From CAVXHQ01 sp963789535 (GTDB lineage Bacteria; Pseudomonadota; Alphaproteobacteria; Rhodobacterales; Rhodobacteraceae), in NCBI GenBank assembly GCA_963789535.1, contig CAWBKU010000004.1, positions 558,001 to 622,000 of the forward strand: a DNA stretch of 64,000 bases, given 5' to 3'. The notes beneath the pieces were generated by a model. The model was not told the DNA's origin. It saw only the letters and a program-made list of their open reading frames with translations, and did no database searches. Shown in pieces: positions 33,687-42,500 of the stretch. Both the position numbers and the translations under genes were made by a program. Within the stretch, counting starts at the first letter, position 1; each line of letters opens with the position of its first letter.

Positions 33687-35000
33687 CTAGAGCGGGATGC
33701 GCAACCTCTGGCCGACCCGGATACGTTCGGGGCTGTCGATGACATCGCGATTTGCCTCGAAGATACGGGAGTACGAATTGACATTACCGTAGAATTGCAA
33801 GGCGATAAAGGCAAGACTGTCTCCGGCCTCGACGGTGTATACCCGCTCGCCGCGCACGATCGTCGTCTCGGCGGCACGCACGGCGGCGATGGTGTTCGCC
33901 AGACGCTCGCCGGCCCATTGCGCGTCGGGCGCGCCGCTGGCCATCGCCTCCTGCACCGCCGAGAGGAGCAGCGCCTCGGCGTCGATGGTGCCGTTCTCGT
34001 TCACCACGAAGGCCGGATAGGTGATGATGTCGTTCTGGGCCGCGGCACCGAGCAGGTCGATCAGGGCCGCCTGCTCGCGCTCGTAGCCGCGGACGACGAA
34101 ATGCGGCTGCATGTCGGCGCCGGGACGCTTCTTGCGCTGGATCTCGTATTGGCCGTTCGCCGCACGGCGGGCGATCTCGCGGACGCCATTCAGCGCCTCG
34201 CCGAGGACGGCGAGACGCGCCTCGTCGCGGGCCATCGACAGGCCCGAGGTGTCGGCGTCCTCCATCGCCTCGAGGGCGGCGATATAGCGCAGACGGTCCG
34301 ACGCAGAGGGGGCGGCGTCGGGCTGTTCGGCGCCGACGGTCCGGGCGATGGCGGCGAGGTCTCCGGCGGCTGCGGAGACGGGCGTGGCGGTGGCGTCCGG
34401 GGCGGCGTCCGGAGCGGCGGACAGCTCTGCCCCCTCCTCGATGTCCAGCGCGGCGAGGCTGCGGATCTGGTCGGCGACCGACACCTCCGACGGTGCGGCG
34501 ACCGGCACCAGCGTCCGCGTCTCGGCGAGGTCGGGCAGCACGGCGTCGGTGATGGTGGCGATTCCGGCAAGGGCCGCATCCGCCGCCGCCGCTTCGGCCG
34601 CGTCCCGCGCTGCCGTGTCGGTCACGGCGAGGATGCCCTGCGGCGCATCGCGTGTCGCAAGTCCGGCGGATCCGTCGGCAACCGGCGCCGCCGAACCCGT
34701 GCCGGATGCACCGGACGCAGGTATCGCGGCGGCGACCGCAACGGCCGACGCCGGCGACACCGGCAAGAGTGCCGCGCCCGGCGCGGGCGCCACGCTTGCC
34801 GCGGTGCCGCGCAATTCGGTCAACGCGGCGACCATCCGGTCCATGCGGTCGTTCTGGCCCTGCCAGTAGACCGCGCCCGCAACGACCGCGCCGCCGACCG
34901 CAACCGCCGCCACGCCGATCCCGACGAGCGGCCAGAGCCGCCGTCGGCTCTGCTCTGGCACACCCCAGTTCAGGCTGGTGGGTTCACCGAAAACACTCAT
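33687..35000 (-). CDS. membrane-anchored LysM protein, 437 residues
   Basis: A short cytoplasmic N-terminus precedes one membrane helix (WPLVGIGVAAVAVGGAVVAG, about 23-42). A long Ala-rich periplasmic region with coiled-coil character (about 45-300) follows, and the C-terminus is a LysM domain (VYTVEAGDSLAFIALQFYGN ... RIRVGQRLRIPL) for peptidoglycan binding. GGAG lies 8 nt before the ATG, inside the end of the rhodanese-like gene 4 nt upstream. It is the second gene of the exported operon and resembles the LysM protein at 29.7-30.8 kb. Confidence 0.85.
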   Translation of the reverse strand: MSVFGEPTSLNWGVPEQSRRRLWPLVGIGVAAVAVGGAVVAGAVYWQGQNDRMDRMVAALTELRGTAASVAPAPGAALLPVSPASAVAVAAAIPASGASGTGSAAPVADGSAGLATRDAPQGILAVTDTAARDAAEAAAADAALAGIATITDAVLPDLAETRTLVPVAAPSEVSVADQIRSLAALDIEEGAELSAAPDAAPDATATPVSAAAGDLAAIARTVGAEQPDAAPSASDRLRYIAALEAMEDADTSGLSMARDEARLAVLGEALNGVREIARRAANGQYEIQRKKRPGADMQPHFVVRGYEREQAALIDLLGAAAQNDIITYPAFVVNENGTIDAEALLLSAVQEAMASGAPDAQWAGERLANTIAAVRAAETTIVRGERVYTVEAGDSLAFIALQFYGNVNSYSRIFEANRDVIDSPERIRVGQRLRIPL

Positions 35001-35004
35001 CTTC

Positions 35005-35643
35005 CTACTCCTCGAAACTCAGCCCGAGGGCCACCCAGACCTGCATGCCGCCGCGGTAGTATGCGATCCGGTCGGTCGGATACCCCGCCTCGACCAGCGC
35101 CTCGATCAGGGCCGCCGCGTCGTTCGTCGTGGGACCGGAATCGAACACCACCAGCGGCAGGGCGCCGGTGAAATCGAAGCCGTCGCCCGCCTCGACCGCG
35201 CCGAGCGCGGCGAGGATCCGGCCGAAATAGGGGTTGTCGGGCGACACCAGCGCCAGCGGCACGTTCACCGAGGTCGCGATATGGCCCATGGCGCGGTCCT
35301 GCGCCGACCGCCCGTCGAGCAGGATGCCGGTGCCCCGCGTCACCCGGTCGGTGATGAAGGCGATGACCTCGCGCTCGCCGATGGTCTCGACCCCCGGCAA
35401 GGCGACGGCGGCGGCGATACAGGTGCTGCTGCACGCGGCATAGGCGCGGTAGAACCGTGCCATCCGCTCGAAATCGAGGGCGGGCGTCTGGGTGATCGCC
35501 GCGGCCTGACCGTCGAACTCGAACCGCGCGAGGGTCAGCACGGCCGGCTCGCCCGACGCCACCTGCGCCGAAACGGCACCTGCGTCGAACCCCAGCGCCA
35601 GCCCGATCGGCAGCACGGCCAGACGAATGGCTTTCGTGAACAT
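35005..35643 (-). CDS. exported rhodanese-like protein lacking the catalytic cysteine
   Basis: 212 residues with signal peptide (MFTKAIRLAVLPIGLALGFD ... VSAQ). The rhodanese fold is seen in ILLDGRSAQDRAMGHIATSV and ALVSPDNPYF, with the usual late segment AYYRGGMQVWVALG. At the active-site loop the sequence is VVFDSGPTTNDAAALIEAL, so the Cys of the C-x5-R sulfurtransferase loop is absent. A binding or structural role is more likely than sulfur transfer. First gene of the operon; GGGGGAAGAG precedes the ATG at 35643 and a clear promoter lies upstream. Confidence 0.82.
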   Translation of the reverse strand: MFTKAIRLAVLPIGLALGFDAGAVSAQVASGEPAVLTLARFEFDGQAAAITQTPALDFERMARFYRAYAACSSTCIAAAVALPGVETIGEREVIAFITDRVTRGTGILLDGRSAQDRAMGHIATSVNVPLALVSPDNPYFGRILAALGAVEAGDGFDFTGALPLVVFDSGPTTNDAAALIEALVEAGYPTDRIAYYRGGMQVWVALGLSFEE

Positions 35644-35717
35644 CGCTCTTCCCCCAAATCCGGCCCACATTTGGGTGTAGGCCCGTCGACCAGCAGCTCG
35701 ACTAGACAATTTCACTA

Positions 35718-35747
35718 AATATAGTGGATTGACAGGGACGGGGTCAA
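35718..35747 (-). promoter_or_regulatory. promoter of the rhodanese-LysM operon, overlapping two palindromes
   Basis: On the minus strand TTGACC, an 18-nt spacer and TATATT. The -35 box lies inside the palindrome GGTCAAAGATATTTGACC (35742-35759) and the -10 box inside CACTAAATATAGTG (35713-35726). Both palindromes may be operators, which would make the operon strongly regulated. Confidence 0.6.
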
Positions 35748-35766
35748 AGATATTTGACCGAAAGGG

Positions 35767-37035
35767 TCACTTTTCCTGCGGATACCGGCGCAGAACGTGC
35801 CCCGCGAGGTACAGTGAGCCGCAGATGAGCACCCGGGCAGCGGGGGTCTCGGCCAGAATCTGCCGGATCGCCGCATCGACCGACGGCGCCTCGACGGCGG
35901 CCAGACCGACGCTCCGCGCCGCCCCGGCCGTCACATCGGCGGGCAGGGTTGCGGCCTCGCCGGGGATCGACACGGCGATGAGGCGCGTGGCCTCCGTGGC
36001 CAGCGGGCGCAGGTAGCCCGCGATGTCCTTGGTGTTGAGCATGCCGCAGATCAGATGCGTCGGACGGCGTGGCATCGCGCGCAGGGTCGCGGCCAGCGCC
36101 TCGCCCGCCGCCGGATTGTGGCCGCCGTCGAGCCAGACCTCGGCGCCGGGCCAGTCCGGCAGGGTCAGGCGCTGCATCCGCGCGGGCCAGACCGCGCGCG
36201 TCACCGCCGCCTCGCAGGCCGCCTCGTCGGCGCCCAGATGCCGCAGCGCCGCGAGGGCGGCACCGGCATTCTTCACCTGATGCGGCCCCGGCAGGTTCGG
36301 CAGCGGCAGGTCGAGCAGCCCGCGCTCGTCCTGATAGATGAGCCGCCCGCGCTCTTCGCTCGCCTGCCAGTGCTGGCCATGGACCATCAGGGGCGCGCCG
36401 AGGCGGGCGGCCCGCGCCTCGATCACGGCAAGGCTGTCGTCGTGCTGCGGTCCGACGACGCAGGGCACGCCGCGCTTGAGGATCCCCGCCTTCTCTCCCG
36501 CAATCAGCGCCAGCGTGTCGCCGAGATAGGCCTGATGGTCGAGATCGACGGGGGTGATGACGCAGAGCGCCGGCCGGTCGATCACGTTGGTCGCGTCGAG
36601 ACGGCCGCCCAGGCCCACCTCGAGCAGGCACCAGTCGGCGGGCGTCTCGGCCATGGCGAGGAAGGCGGCACAGGTCGTGATCTCGAAATAGGTGATCGGG
36701 TCCGGCCCGTTGGCAGCATGGGCGCGGTCGAGCACCTCTGCCAGCGCATCCTCGTCGATGAGGCGTCCCGCCAGCCGGATCCGCTCGTGGAAACGCGCCA
36801 GATGCGGCGAGGTATAGGCGTGGACCGTCTCGCCCCGCGCCTCGAGGCCCGCGCGGATCATCGCCTGCGTCGAGCCCTTGCCGTTGGTGCCGGCGATGTG
36901 GATCACGGGCGGAAGGCGGCGTTCGGGATGGTCGAGGGCGGCGAGCAGGCGGTGCACCCGGTCGAGCACGAGGTCGATGACCTTCGGGTGCAGCGTCATC
37001 ATCCGCGCGAGGATGGCGTCCGAGGTCTCGGTCAC
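35767..37035 (-). CDS. folC: dihydrofolate/folylpolyglutamate synthase
   Basis: 422-residue bifunctional Mur-ligase-like enzyme that adds glutamate to dihydropteroate and to folates. The ATP loop is IAGTNGKGST (47-56); other motifs are YTSPHL, EVGLGGRLDATN, ITPVDLDHQAYLGDTLA and WLDGGHNPAAG. GTG start at 37035, 12 nt after the accD stop. Operon accD-folC is common in proteobacteria. Confidence 0.95.
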   Translation of the reverse strand: MTETSDAILARMMTLHPKVIDLVLDRVHRLLAALDHPERRLPPVIHIAGTNGKGSTQAMIRAGLEARGETVHAYTSPHLARFHERIRLAGRLIDEDALAEVLDRAHAANGPDPITYFEITTCAAFLAMAETPADWCLLEVGLGGRLDATNVIDRPALCVITPVDLDHQAYLGDTLALIAGEKAGILKRGVPCVVGPQHDDSLAVIEARAARLGAPLMVHGQHWQASEERGRLIYQDERGLLDLPLPNLPGPHQVKNAGAALAALRHLGADEAACEAAVTRAVWPARMQRLTLPDWPGAEVWLDGGHNPAAGEALAATLRAMPRRPTHLICGMLNTKDIAGYLRPLATEATRLIAVSIPGEAATLPADVTAGAARSVGLAAVEAPSVDAAIRQILAETPAARVLICGSLYLAGHVLRRYPQEK

Positions 37036-37047
37036 GGCGGACGCCTG

Positions 37048-38007
37048 TCAGGTCGCGGCGGGTCGGGGGGCCGCGGGCGTCTCCGCCGGGGCGGCGGAGG
37101 CCGCGGGGATAGCGTCGGGGACCGGCTCTGGCGCCGGCAGATCGCCGGCGATGGCGGGCGGCGCGCCGGTCAGAAGGCGCACGATCCGGATCAGTTCGCC
37201 GCGCAACTGCCCCCTCGGGGTGACGCGGTCCAGCATCCCGTGGTCGAGCAGGTATTCGGCCCGCTGGAACCCCTCGGGCAGCTTCTCGCGGATCGTCTGT
37301 TCGATGACGCGCGGCCCGGCAAAGCAGATGAGCGCATTCGGCTCGGCGATATGCACGTCGCCCAGCATCGCGTAGGAGGCGGTGACGCCGCCGGTCGTCG
37401 GATGCGTGAGCACCACGATATAGGGCAGGCCCGCCTCCTTCAGCATCTCGACCGCGACGGTGGTGCGCGGCATCTGCATGAGCGACAGGATCCCCTCCTG
37501 CATCCGCGCGCCGCCGGCCGCGGAGAACAGGATCAGCGGTCGGCGGAGTTTCACGGCCCGTTCGGCGGCCGCGACGATGGCGTTGCCGACATACATCCCC
37601 ATCGATCCCGCCATGAAGGAGAAATCCTGCCCGGCGGCGACGATGGGAGTGCGCCCGATCTCGCCCTCGACGACGAGCATCGCCTCCTTCTCGGCGGTGG
37701 TCTTGCGCGCGTCCTTGAGGCGGTCGGTGTATTTCTTCTGGTCGCGGAACTGGAGCGGGTCGACGATGGGTTCGGGCACCTTGACTTCGGTGAAGACCCC
37801 GCCGTCGAACAGGGCCTTGAACCGCGCGCGCGGCGCGATCGTCATGTGGTGGCCGCAGGTGGTGCAGACGTTGAGGTTGTCCGTCAGCTCGCGGTGAAAC
37901 AGCATCGTGCCGCAGTCGTCGCACTTGGACCACAGGTTCTCGGGCACTTCGCGGCGCGAGAAGATCGAGTTGATCGTCGGGCGGACGTAGTTGGTGATCC
38001 AGTTCAT
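37048..38007 (-). CDS. accD: acetyl-CoA carboxylase, carboxyltransferase subunit beta
   Basis: 319 residues. It forms the carboxyltransferase with AccA that makes malonyl-CoA for fatty acids. The N-terminal zinc ribbon has four cysteines (29, 32, 48, 51; CDDC and CTTC). The acyl-CoA site includes LILFSAAGGARMQEGILSLM and LTHPTTGGVTASYAMLGD. The last 35 residues form a Pro/Ala/Glu-rich tail. The start at 38007 gives the standard MNWITNYVRPTINS; a far longer frame upstream is antisense to ilvD and not real. Confidence 0.96.
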   Translation of the reverse strand: MNWITNYVRPTINSIFSRREVPENLWSKCDDCGTMLFHRELTDNLNVCTTCGHHMTIAPRARFKALFDGGVFTEVKVPEPIVDPLQFRDQKKYTDRLKDARKTTAEKEAMLVVEGEIGRTPIVAAGQDFSFMAGSMGMYVGNAIVAAAERAVKLRRPLILFSAAGGARMQEGILSLMQMPRTTVAVEMLKEAGLPYIVVLTHPTTGGVTASYAMLGDVHIAEPNALICFAGPRVIEQTIREKLPEGFQRAEYLLDHGMLDRVTPRGQLRGELIRIVRLLTGAPPAIAGDLPAPEPVPDAIPAASAAPAETPAAPRPAAT

Positions 38008-38163
38008 CGGCGCGCGGCTCCTGCGGTGCAGGGCCGAGATAGTGGGCGCGTGACCGGAATGCAATTGCGCGGGCGCGGCGGGAACCACCGCGCGCGGCGC
38101 CGGTTGAACCGGCATCCCCGGGGGCCGACCCCCCGGACCACGCCACCGAACCAGAGGTTTGCC

Positions 38164-38655
38164 ATGACCCAGTCCCCCACCGTCGCCGCCGCCGCCATCG
38201 TTCCGACACGCGAAGACGATCCCGACGGTCCCCGCGCCAGCGGCGACCTTGAGGCGCTGCACCACCTTTACCGCCTGCAATGCGCCACCGTCGCCGGGTT
38301 CGAAACCATGGTCGAGAAGGCCGAGCCCTCGTTTCGCTCCGTCGCCGCCGACTTCCTCGACCTGCACCGCACGCAGGCCGCCCACATCGCCTCGATCCTG
38401 TCCGGCCTCGGGTCCGAGCCGGACGACGGCGCGGGCGTCATGGGGGCGGTGAACAAGGCCGTCGTAACGGTGCGAAGCTGGTTCGACGAGATCGACGACG
38501 ACGTCATGGACAGCGTCCGGCGTGGCGAGGACACCATCCTGGAGGCCTTCGACGAGGCCCTCGCGGCCCCGGCGGCGGCCGCCTACATTACCTCGCTGAC
38601 CGAGATGCGCGCCGACCTGAACGCCCTTCTGGCCCGGACGCGCCATCTGGATTGA
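38164..38655 (+). CDS. DUF2383 ferritin-like four-helix protein
   Basis: 163 residues. Helical segments with Glu and His (LEALHHLYRLQCATVAGFET; DLHRTQAAHIASILSGLG; SVRRGEDTILEAFDEALA) match the PA2169-type DUF2383 family, a ferritin-like fold. The role is unknown in most bacteria; a relative in Bacillus (YhjR-like) does not inform this one. Divergent from accD. No ribosome binding site is obvious except AGAGGTTTGCC before the ATG. Confidence 0.75.
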   Translation: MTQSPTVAAAAIVPTREDDPDGPRASGDLEALHHLYRLQCATVAGFETMVEKAEPSFRSVAADFLDLHRTQAAHIASILSGLGSEPDDGAGVMGAVNKAVVTVRSWFDEIDDDVMDSVRRGEDTILEAFDEALAAPAAAAYITSLTEMRADLNALLARTRHLD

Positions 38656-38709
38656 GCGATGGCGGCGGCGCGCGCAGCGTGGCGGGTGGCGGGGGCGCGC
38701 CACCGCCCG

Positions 38710-38738
38710 CACGTTGCCGCAACGACGACCGCCGGAGG
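38710..38738 (+). repeat. degenerate copy of the 35-bp dispersed repeat (copy C)
   Basis: CACGTTGCCGCAACGACGAC matches the first half of copy A and GCCGGAGG the second half imperfectly. It lies between the DUF2383 gene and ilvD. Confidence 0.5.
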
Positions 38739-38835
38739 CGCAGGTCTGTCCTCGAGCGCTTCCGCGTGTCCCTTGCGCCCGGCCGGTCCGATCCCGTAAA
38801 CCGGCCCGCAACCGGTATCCCCAAGGACGCGCGCC

Positions 38836-40596
38836 ATGCTCAACAAGCCCGACAAGTCGAAACTGCCCTCGCGTCATGTCACCGAGGGGCCCGCGCGGGC
38901 GCCGCACCGGTCGTATTTCTATGCGATGGACCTGACCGAGGAACAGATCGACCAGCCGTTCGTCGGCGTGGCGACCTGCTGGAACGAGGCGGCGCCGTGC
39001 AACATCGCGCTGAACTGGCAGGCGCAGTCGGTGAAGAAGGGCGTCTGGGACGCACAGGGCACGCCGCGCGAGTTTACCACGATCACCGTCACCGACGGCA
39101 TCGCGATGGGCCACGAGGGGATGCGGTCGTCGCTGGCCAGCCGCGATGCGATCGCGGACACGGTGGAGCTGACGATGCGCGGCCATTGCTATGATGCCAT
39201 CGTCGGTCTCGCGGGCTGCGACAAATCCTTGCCGGGGATGATGATGGCGATGGTGCGCCTGAACGTGCCGAGCGTGTTCATGTATGGCGGCACGATCCTG
39301 CCGGGGCGGGTGCCGGAGGGTGCGTCGGTGCCGGAGGAATACGCAAATCGCGAGCTGACCGTGCAGGACATGTTCGAGGCGGTGGGCAAGTATCAGGCGG
39401 GGCTGGTGACGGACGCCGAGCTTGCGATCCTCGAGCGGGTGGCGTGTCCCTCGGCGGGGGCCTGCGGCGGGCAGTTCACGGCCAACACCATGGCCTGCGT
39501 CTCCGAGGCGATCGGCCTCGCGCTGCTCAATTCCTCGGGTATGCCCGCGCCCTACGAGGGCCGCAGGGAATACGGCGAGGCATCCGGCAAGGCGGTCATG
39601 AACCTCATCGCGAAAAGCGTCCGGGCGCGGGACGTGGTGACGCGCAAGGCCCTCGAGAACGCGGCGCGGGTCGTCGCCTGCACCGGCGGCAGCACCAACG
39701 CGGGCCTGCACCTGCCCGCGATCGCGCACGAGGCGGGGATCGATTTCGACCTCTTCGATGTCTGCGACATCTTCAAGGACACACCCTATTTCGTCGACAT
39801 GAAGCCGGGCGGTCAGTTCGTCGCCAAGGATCTGTACGAGGCGGGCGGCGTGCCGGTGGTGCTCAAGGAATTGCAAAAGGCCGGGCTGATCCACGAGGAT
39901 TGCATGACGGCGAGCGGGCGCACGATGGGCGAGGAACTCGACCTGATACAGGGCCAGGCGGACGGGCGGGTGATCCACTCCGTCGCCACGCCGATCAGCA
40001 GGACCGGCGGCGTCGTCGGCCTGCGCGGCAACCTCGCCCCCGAGGGCGCGATCGTGAAGGTGGCGGGGATGAGCGAGGCCGAACAGGTGTTCACCGGGCC
40101 GGCTCGGGTGTTCGAGAACGAGGAAGAGGCGTTCGAGGCGGTCAAGGCGCGCACCTACCGCGAAGGCGAAGTGCTCGTGATCCGCAATGAGGGGCCAGCG
40201 GGCGGGCCGGGGATGCGCGAGATGCTGGCGACGACGGCGGCGCTGTCGGGTCAGGGGATGGGAAAGAAGGTGGCCCTCATCACCGACGGCCGTTTCTCGG
40301 GGGCGACGCGCGGCTTCTGCGTCGGCCACGTCGGGCCCGAGGCGGCGCACGGCGGGCCGATCGCCCTGCTGCGCGACGGCGACATGATAACGCTGAACGC
40401 GCTCACCGGGGAATTGTCGGTGGCGCTGACCGAGGCGGAACTGGACGCGCGGCGGGCCGCATGGGGCGGCGCCCGGCCCACGAACTATGCCTCTGGCGCG
40501 CTGTGGAAATACGCGCAACTGGTCGGGGGCGCGCGCAAGGGGGCGGTGACGCACCCCGGCGCGGCGATGGAAACCCACGTCTACGCGGACCTCTGA
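38836..40596 (+). CDS. ilvD: dihydroxy-acid dehydratase
   Basis: 586-residue iron-sulfur enzyme that dehydrates 2,3-dihydroxy acids in valine and isoleucine synthesis. Conserved cluster cysteines are Cys55 (EAAPCNIALN), Cys128 (LAGCDKSLPG) and Cys210 (CPSAGACGGQF). Other motifs are TVTDGIAMGHEGMRSSL and ALITDGRFSGATRGFCVGHV. The preceding 180 nt hold a degenerate dispersed repeat and presumably the promoter. It is followed after 29 nt by a lipoprotein gene. Confidence 0.97.
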   Translation: MLNKPDKSKLPSRHVTEGPARAPHRSYFYAMDLTEEQIDQPFVGVATCWNEAAPCNIALNWQAQSVKKGVWDAQGTPREFTTITVTDGIAMGHEGMRSSLASRDAIADTVELTMRGHCYDAIVGLAGCDKSLPGMMMAMVRLNVPSVFMYGGTILPGRVPEGASVPEEYANRELTVQDMFEAVGKYQAGLVTDAELAILERVACPSAGACGGQFTANTMACVSEAIGLALLNSSGMPAPYEGRREYGEASGKAVMNLIAKSVRARDVVTRKALENAARVVACTGGSTNAGLHLPAIAHEAGIDFDLFDVCDIFKDTPYFVDMKPGGQFVAKDLYEAGGVPVVLKELQKAGLIHEDCMTASGRTMGEELDLIQGQADGRVIHSVATPISRTGGVVGLRGNLAPEGAIVKVAGMSEAEQVFTGPARVFENEEEAFEAVKARTYREGEVLVIRNEGPAGGPGMREMLATTAALSGQGMGKKVALITDGRFSGATRGFCVGHVGPEAAHGGPIALLRDGDMITLNALTGELSVALTEAELDARRAAWGGARPTNYASGALWKYAQLVGGARKGAVTHPGAAMETHVYADL

Positions 40597-40625
40597 GGCG
40601 GCATGGCATCGCCGGACCCGCGCGG

Positions 40626-41243
40626 ATGAAGGCGGCCATGATCGGCGCGGCGATGGTCCTTGCCGCCTGCGCCGAAGGTGCAGGCTTCGGCGCCGAACCG
40701 ATCAGCGTGCCGCTGACGACCGGCGTGCCCGCCTTTGCGATGCTGGACGGCGCGGTGAACGTGCGCGGCCCCGAGGGGTTCTGCGTCGACACCGGCATCA
40801 GCCGCCCGGCGCGCGGCTTTGCGGTCATGGCCGCCTGCGGCCTCATCTCGGACCTGCCGACCGTGCCGGCGATCGAGGGCCTCATCACCGTGCAGGTTGG
40901 AGCCGAAGGCAGCGCCGTGGTCGGCGGCTCGGAAGAGACGATGCGCACCCTGCTGCAATCGGAACCGGGCGTGCAACTCCTCGCCAGCAACGGACGGCCC
41001 GGCAGCATCACGATAGACCGGATCGACACCCGCCCCGGCCTCGTCGTGGTGCATTTCACCGATACCGCGCCGCCGGTGGTGGCGGGCGTGGAACGGATCG
41101 AATGGCGCGCCTTCCTCGACCTCGGCGACCGGCTCGCCACGATTTCGGTGCGGGGATTTACCCGGGCGCCGCTGCGGCGCGACACCGGGCTGTTGCTCCT
41201 CGATCAGGCGGTGTTCACCTTGCAGGCCGCGAACCGGGGCTGA
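40626..41243 (+). CDS. predicted lipoprotein of unknown function
   Basis: 205 residues. The N-terminus MKAAMIGAAMVLAACAEGAG has a lipobox (LAAC, Cys15), so it is likely anchored in the outer or inner membrane. The mature part is a beta-rich domain without known motif; it has Cys residues in GFCVDTG and AACGLIS that may pair. It probably shares the ilvD transcript. Not recognised beyond a conserved-hypothetical feel. Confidence 0.75.
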   Translation: MKAAMIGAAMVLAACAEGAGFGAEPISVPLTTGVPAFAMLDGAVNVRGPEGFCVDTGISRPARGFAVMAACGLISDLPTVPAIEGLITVQVGAEGSAVVGGSEETMRTLLQSEPGVQLLASNGRPGSITIDRIDTRPGLVVVHFTDTAPPVVAGVERIEWRAFLDLGDRLATISVRGFTRAPLRRDTGLLLLDQAVFTLQAANRG

Positions 41244-41337
41244 CGCAGGGACAGAGCGGGGGTCGGGCGCAGCACTGTTTCCTTTTGCGCAACAGTTTGA
41301 CAGATATATCCTGCGACATATCCAGCCCAGGGACACC

Positions 41338-42111
41338 ATGGCCTCTCGCCGCGCCGGCATTTTCGATTTCTTCCTGCACCGCCGGACACTGCGCCGCTGG
41401 ACGGTGGCGGCACGCCGGGCGGCGGGGGCCGACCTGTCGAGCCTGCGGAGCGAACGGGTGCAGGCGCGCCAGTTGCGCGCCCGCCTCGACGAGGTGCTGA
41501 GCGTCGCCGACAGCCGCCTCGCCCTGCCCCGTATCGGATCGAGCGCCTTTCCGCGGCCCGGTGGCACCGACTGGTCGTGGCGGCCGAACCTGTGGCGCGG
41601 GCCGGTCGACGCCAAGGGCATCGCGAGCGTCGAGAGCAAGACGATGTTCGGCGATCAGGTGACGCTGTTCCACGATTGCCGGATCAGCGAACTGACCCTG
41701 CGGCAGTTGCGCAATACGCGCGAGGAGGACCTCGCGCCCTTTGCGCTGCGGATGGACGTGTTCCGCTTCGACGGGAGTTTCCTGTCCGTCGTCGTCGACA
41801 TGCCCGAAGAGGCCTGCCGGGGGCTGAAGCGCAATCATCTGATCCGGCTCGACATGATCGTCGAGCTGGAAAAGCCGCTGGAGATCTTTGCGCGCCTGAA
41901 CATCCGCCACGGCCCCAACACCGAACAGATCGTCCGCGAGATGCCGCTGCACGAGAAGGACGTCTACGTCGAGTTCGACCTCGCCTATACCAAGCTGAAC
42001 GAAAAGCGGATCGAGCGGATGTGGGTCGACCTGATCTTCGAGGGACCGGAGATGAACATGGTGACGCTGCGCGACCTGACCTTTGCCCGCTATCCGCGCG
42101 CGGAATTGTAG
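41338..42111 (+). CDS. DUF6478 family protein
   Basis: 257 residues, cytoplasmic, with a basic N-terminal helix (RRTLRRWTVAARRAAGADLS) and a beta-rich central domain including GTDWSWRPNLWRGPVDAKGI and SKTMFGDQVTLFHDCRISE. I associate this with DUF6478, found in Rhodobacterales; it resembles a carbohydrate-binding beta sandwich in pattern, but no function is known. It starts after an AT-richer spacer (41280-41325) and is followed by a small partner gene 9 nt later. Confidence 0.75.
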   Translation: MASRRAGIFDFFLHRRTLRRWTVAARRAAGADLSSLRSERVQARQLRARLDEVLSVADSRLALPRIGSSAFPRPGGTDWSWRPNLWRGPVDAKGIASVESKTMFGDQVTLFHDCRISELTLRQLRNTREEDLAPFALRMDVFRFDGSFLSVVVDMPEEACRGLKRNHLIRLDMIVELEKPLEIFARLNIRHGPNTEQIVREMPLHEKDVYVEFDLAYTKLNEKRIERMWVDLIFEGPEMNMVTLRDLTFARYPRAEL

Positions 42112-42120
42112 GAGGACGCC

Positions 42121-42489
42121 ATGGCCGAGGCCATTCTGACACGGACCGCGATCGTCGAGGGGCGCTGGCACGGGGTGCTGACCGGGCCCGACGAGGCGCC
42201 GGACCTGCGGGTGTCGCATCTGGACGCCGAGGTCGCGGGCCTGACGCTGACGCCCCGGCCCGATGGCGACGGCTGGGAAGTGACGGTGCCGATACCGGCG
42301 GACCTGATTGCCGACGGGGTGCAGACCTTCGTCATCGCCGAGCGGGCCACGGGCCGGACGCTGGCGCATTTCGCGCTCATGGCGGGCGAGGCGCTGGCCG
42401 AGGATATCCGGGCCGAGATGGACCTCCTGCGCGCCGAACTCGACATGCTGAAGCGGGCGTTCCGGCGGCATTGCCTCGAGACGGCGTAG
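42121..42489 (+). CDS. hypothetical protein downstream of DUF6478 gene
   Basis: 122 residues. The N-terminal two thirds are beta-rich (VEGRWHGVLTGPDEAPDLRV; WEVTVPIPADLIADGVQTFV) and the C-terminal part is a helix (EDIRAEMDLLRAELDMLKRA) suited to coiled-coil pairing. AGGAGG precedes the ATG. It is almost certainly co-transcribed with the DUF6478 gene, so the two may act together. No function recognised. Confidence 0.75.
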   Translation: MAEAILTRTAIVEGRWHGVLTGPDEAPDLRVSHLDAEVAGLTLTPRPDGDGWEVTVPIPADLIADGVQTFVIAERATGRTLAHFALMAGEALAEDIRAEMDLLRAELDMLKRAFRRHCLETA

Positions 42490-42500
42490 GTTTCGACGAT

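Noticed and set aside
35744..38209. Minus-strand open frame of 821 codons spanning folC and accD
   Set aside because: It is out of frame with both recognised enzymes, Arg-rich, and has no domain.
38008..40578. Minus-strand extension of the accD frame across the ilvD region
   Set aside because: The real AccD starts at 38007 with its zinc ribbon; upstream the frame is the antisense of ilvD and has no recognisable domain.
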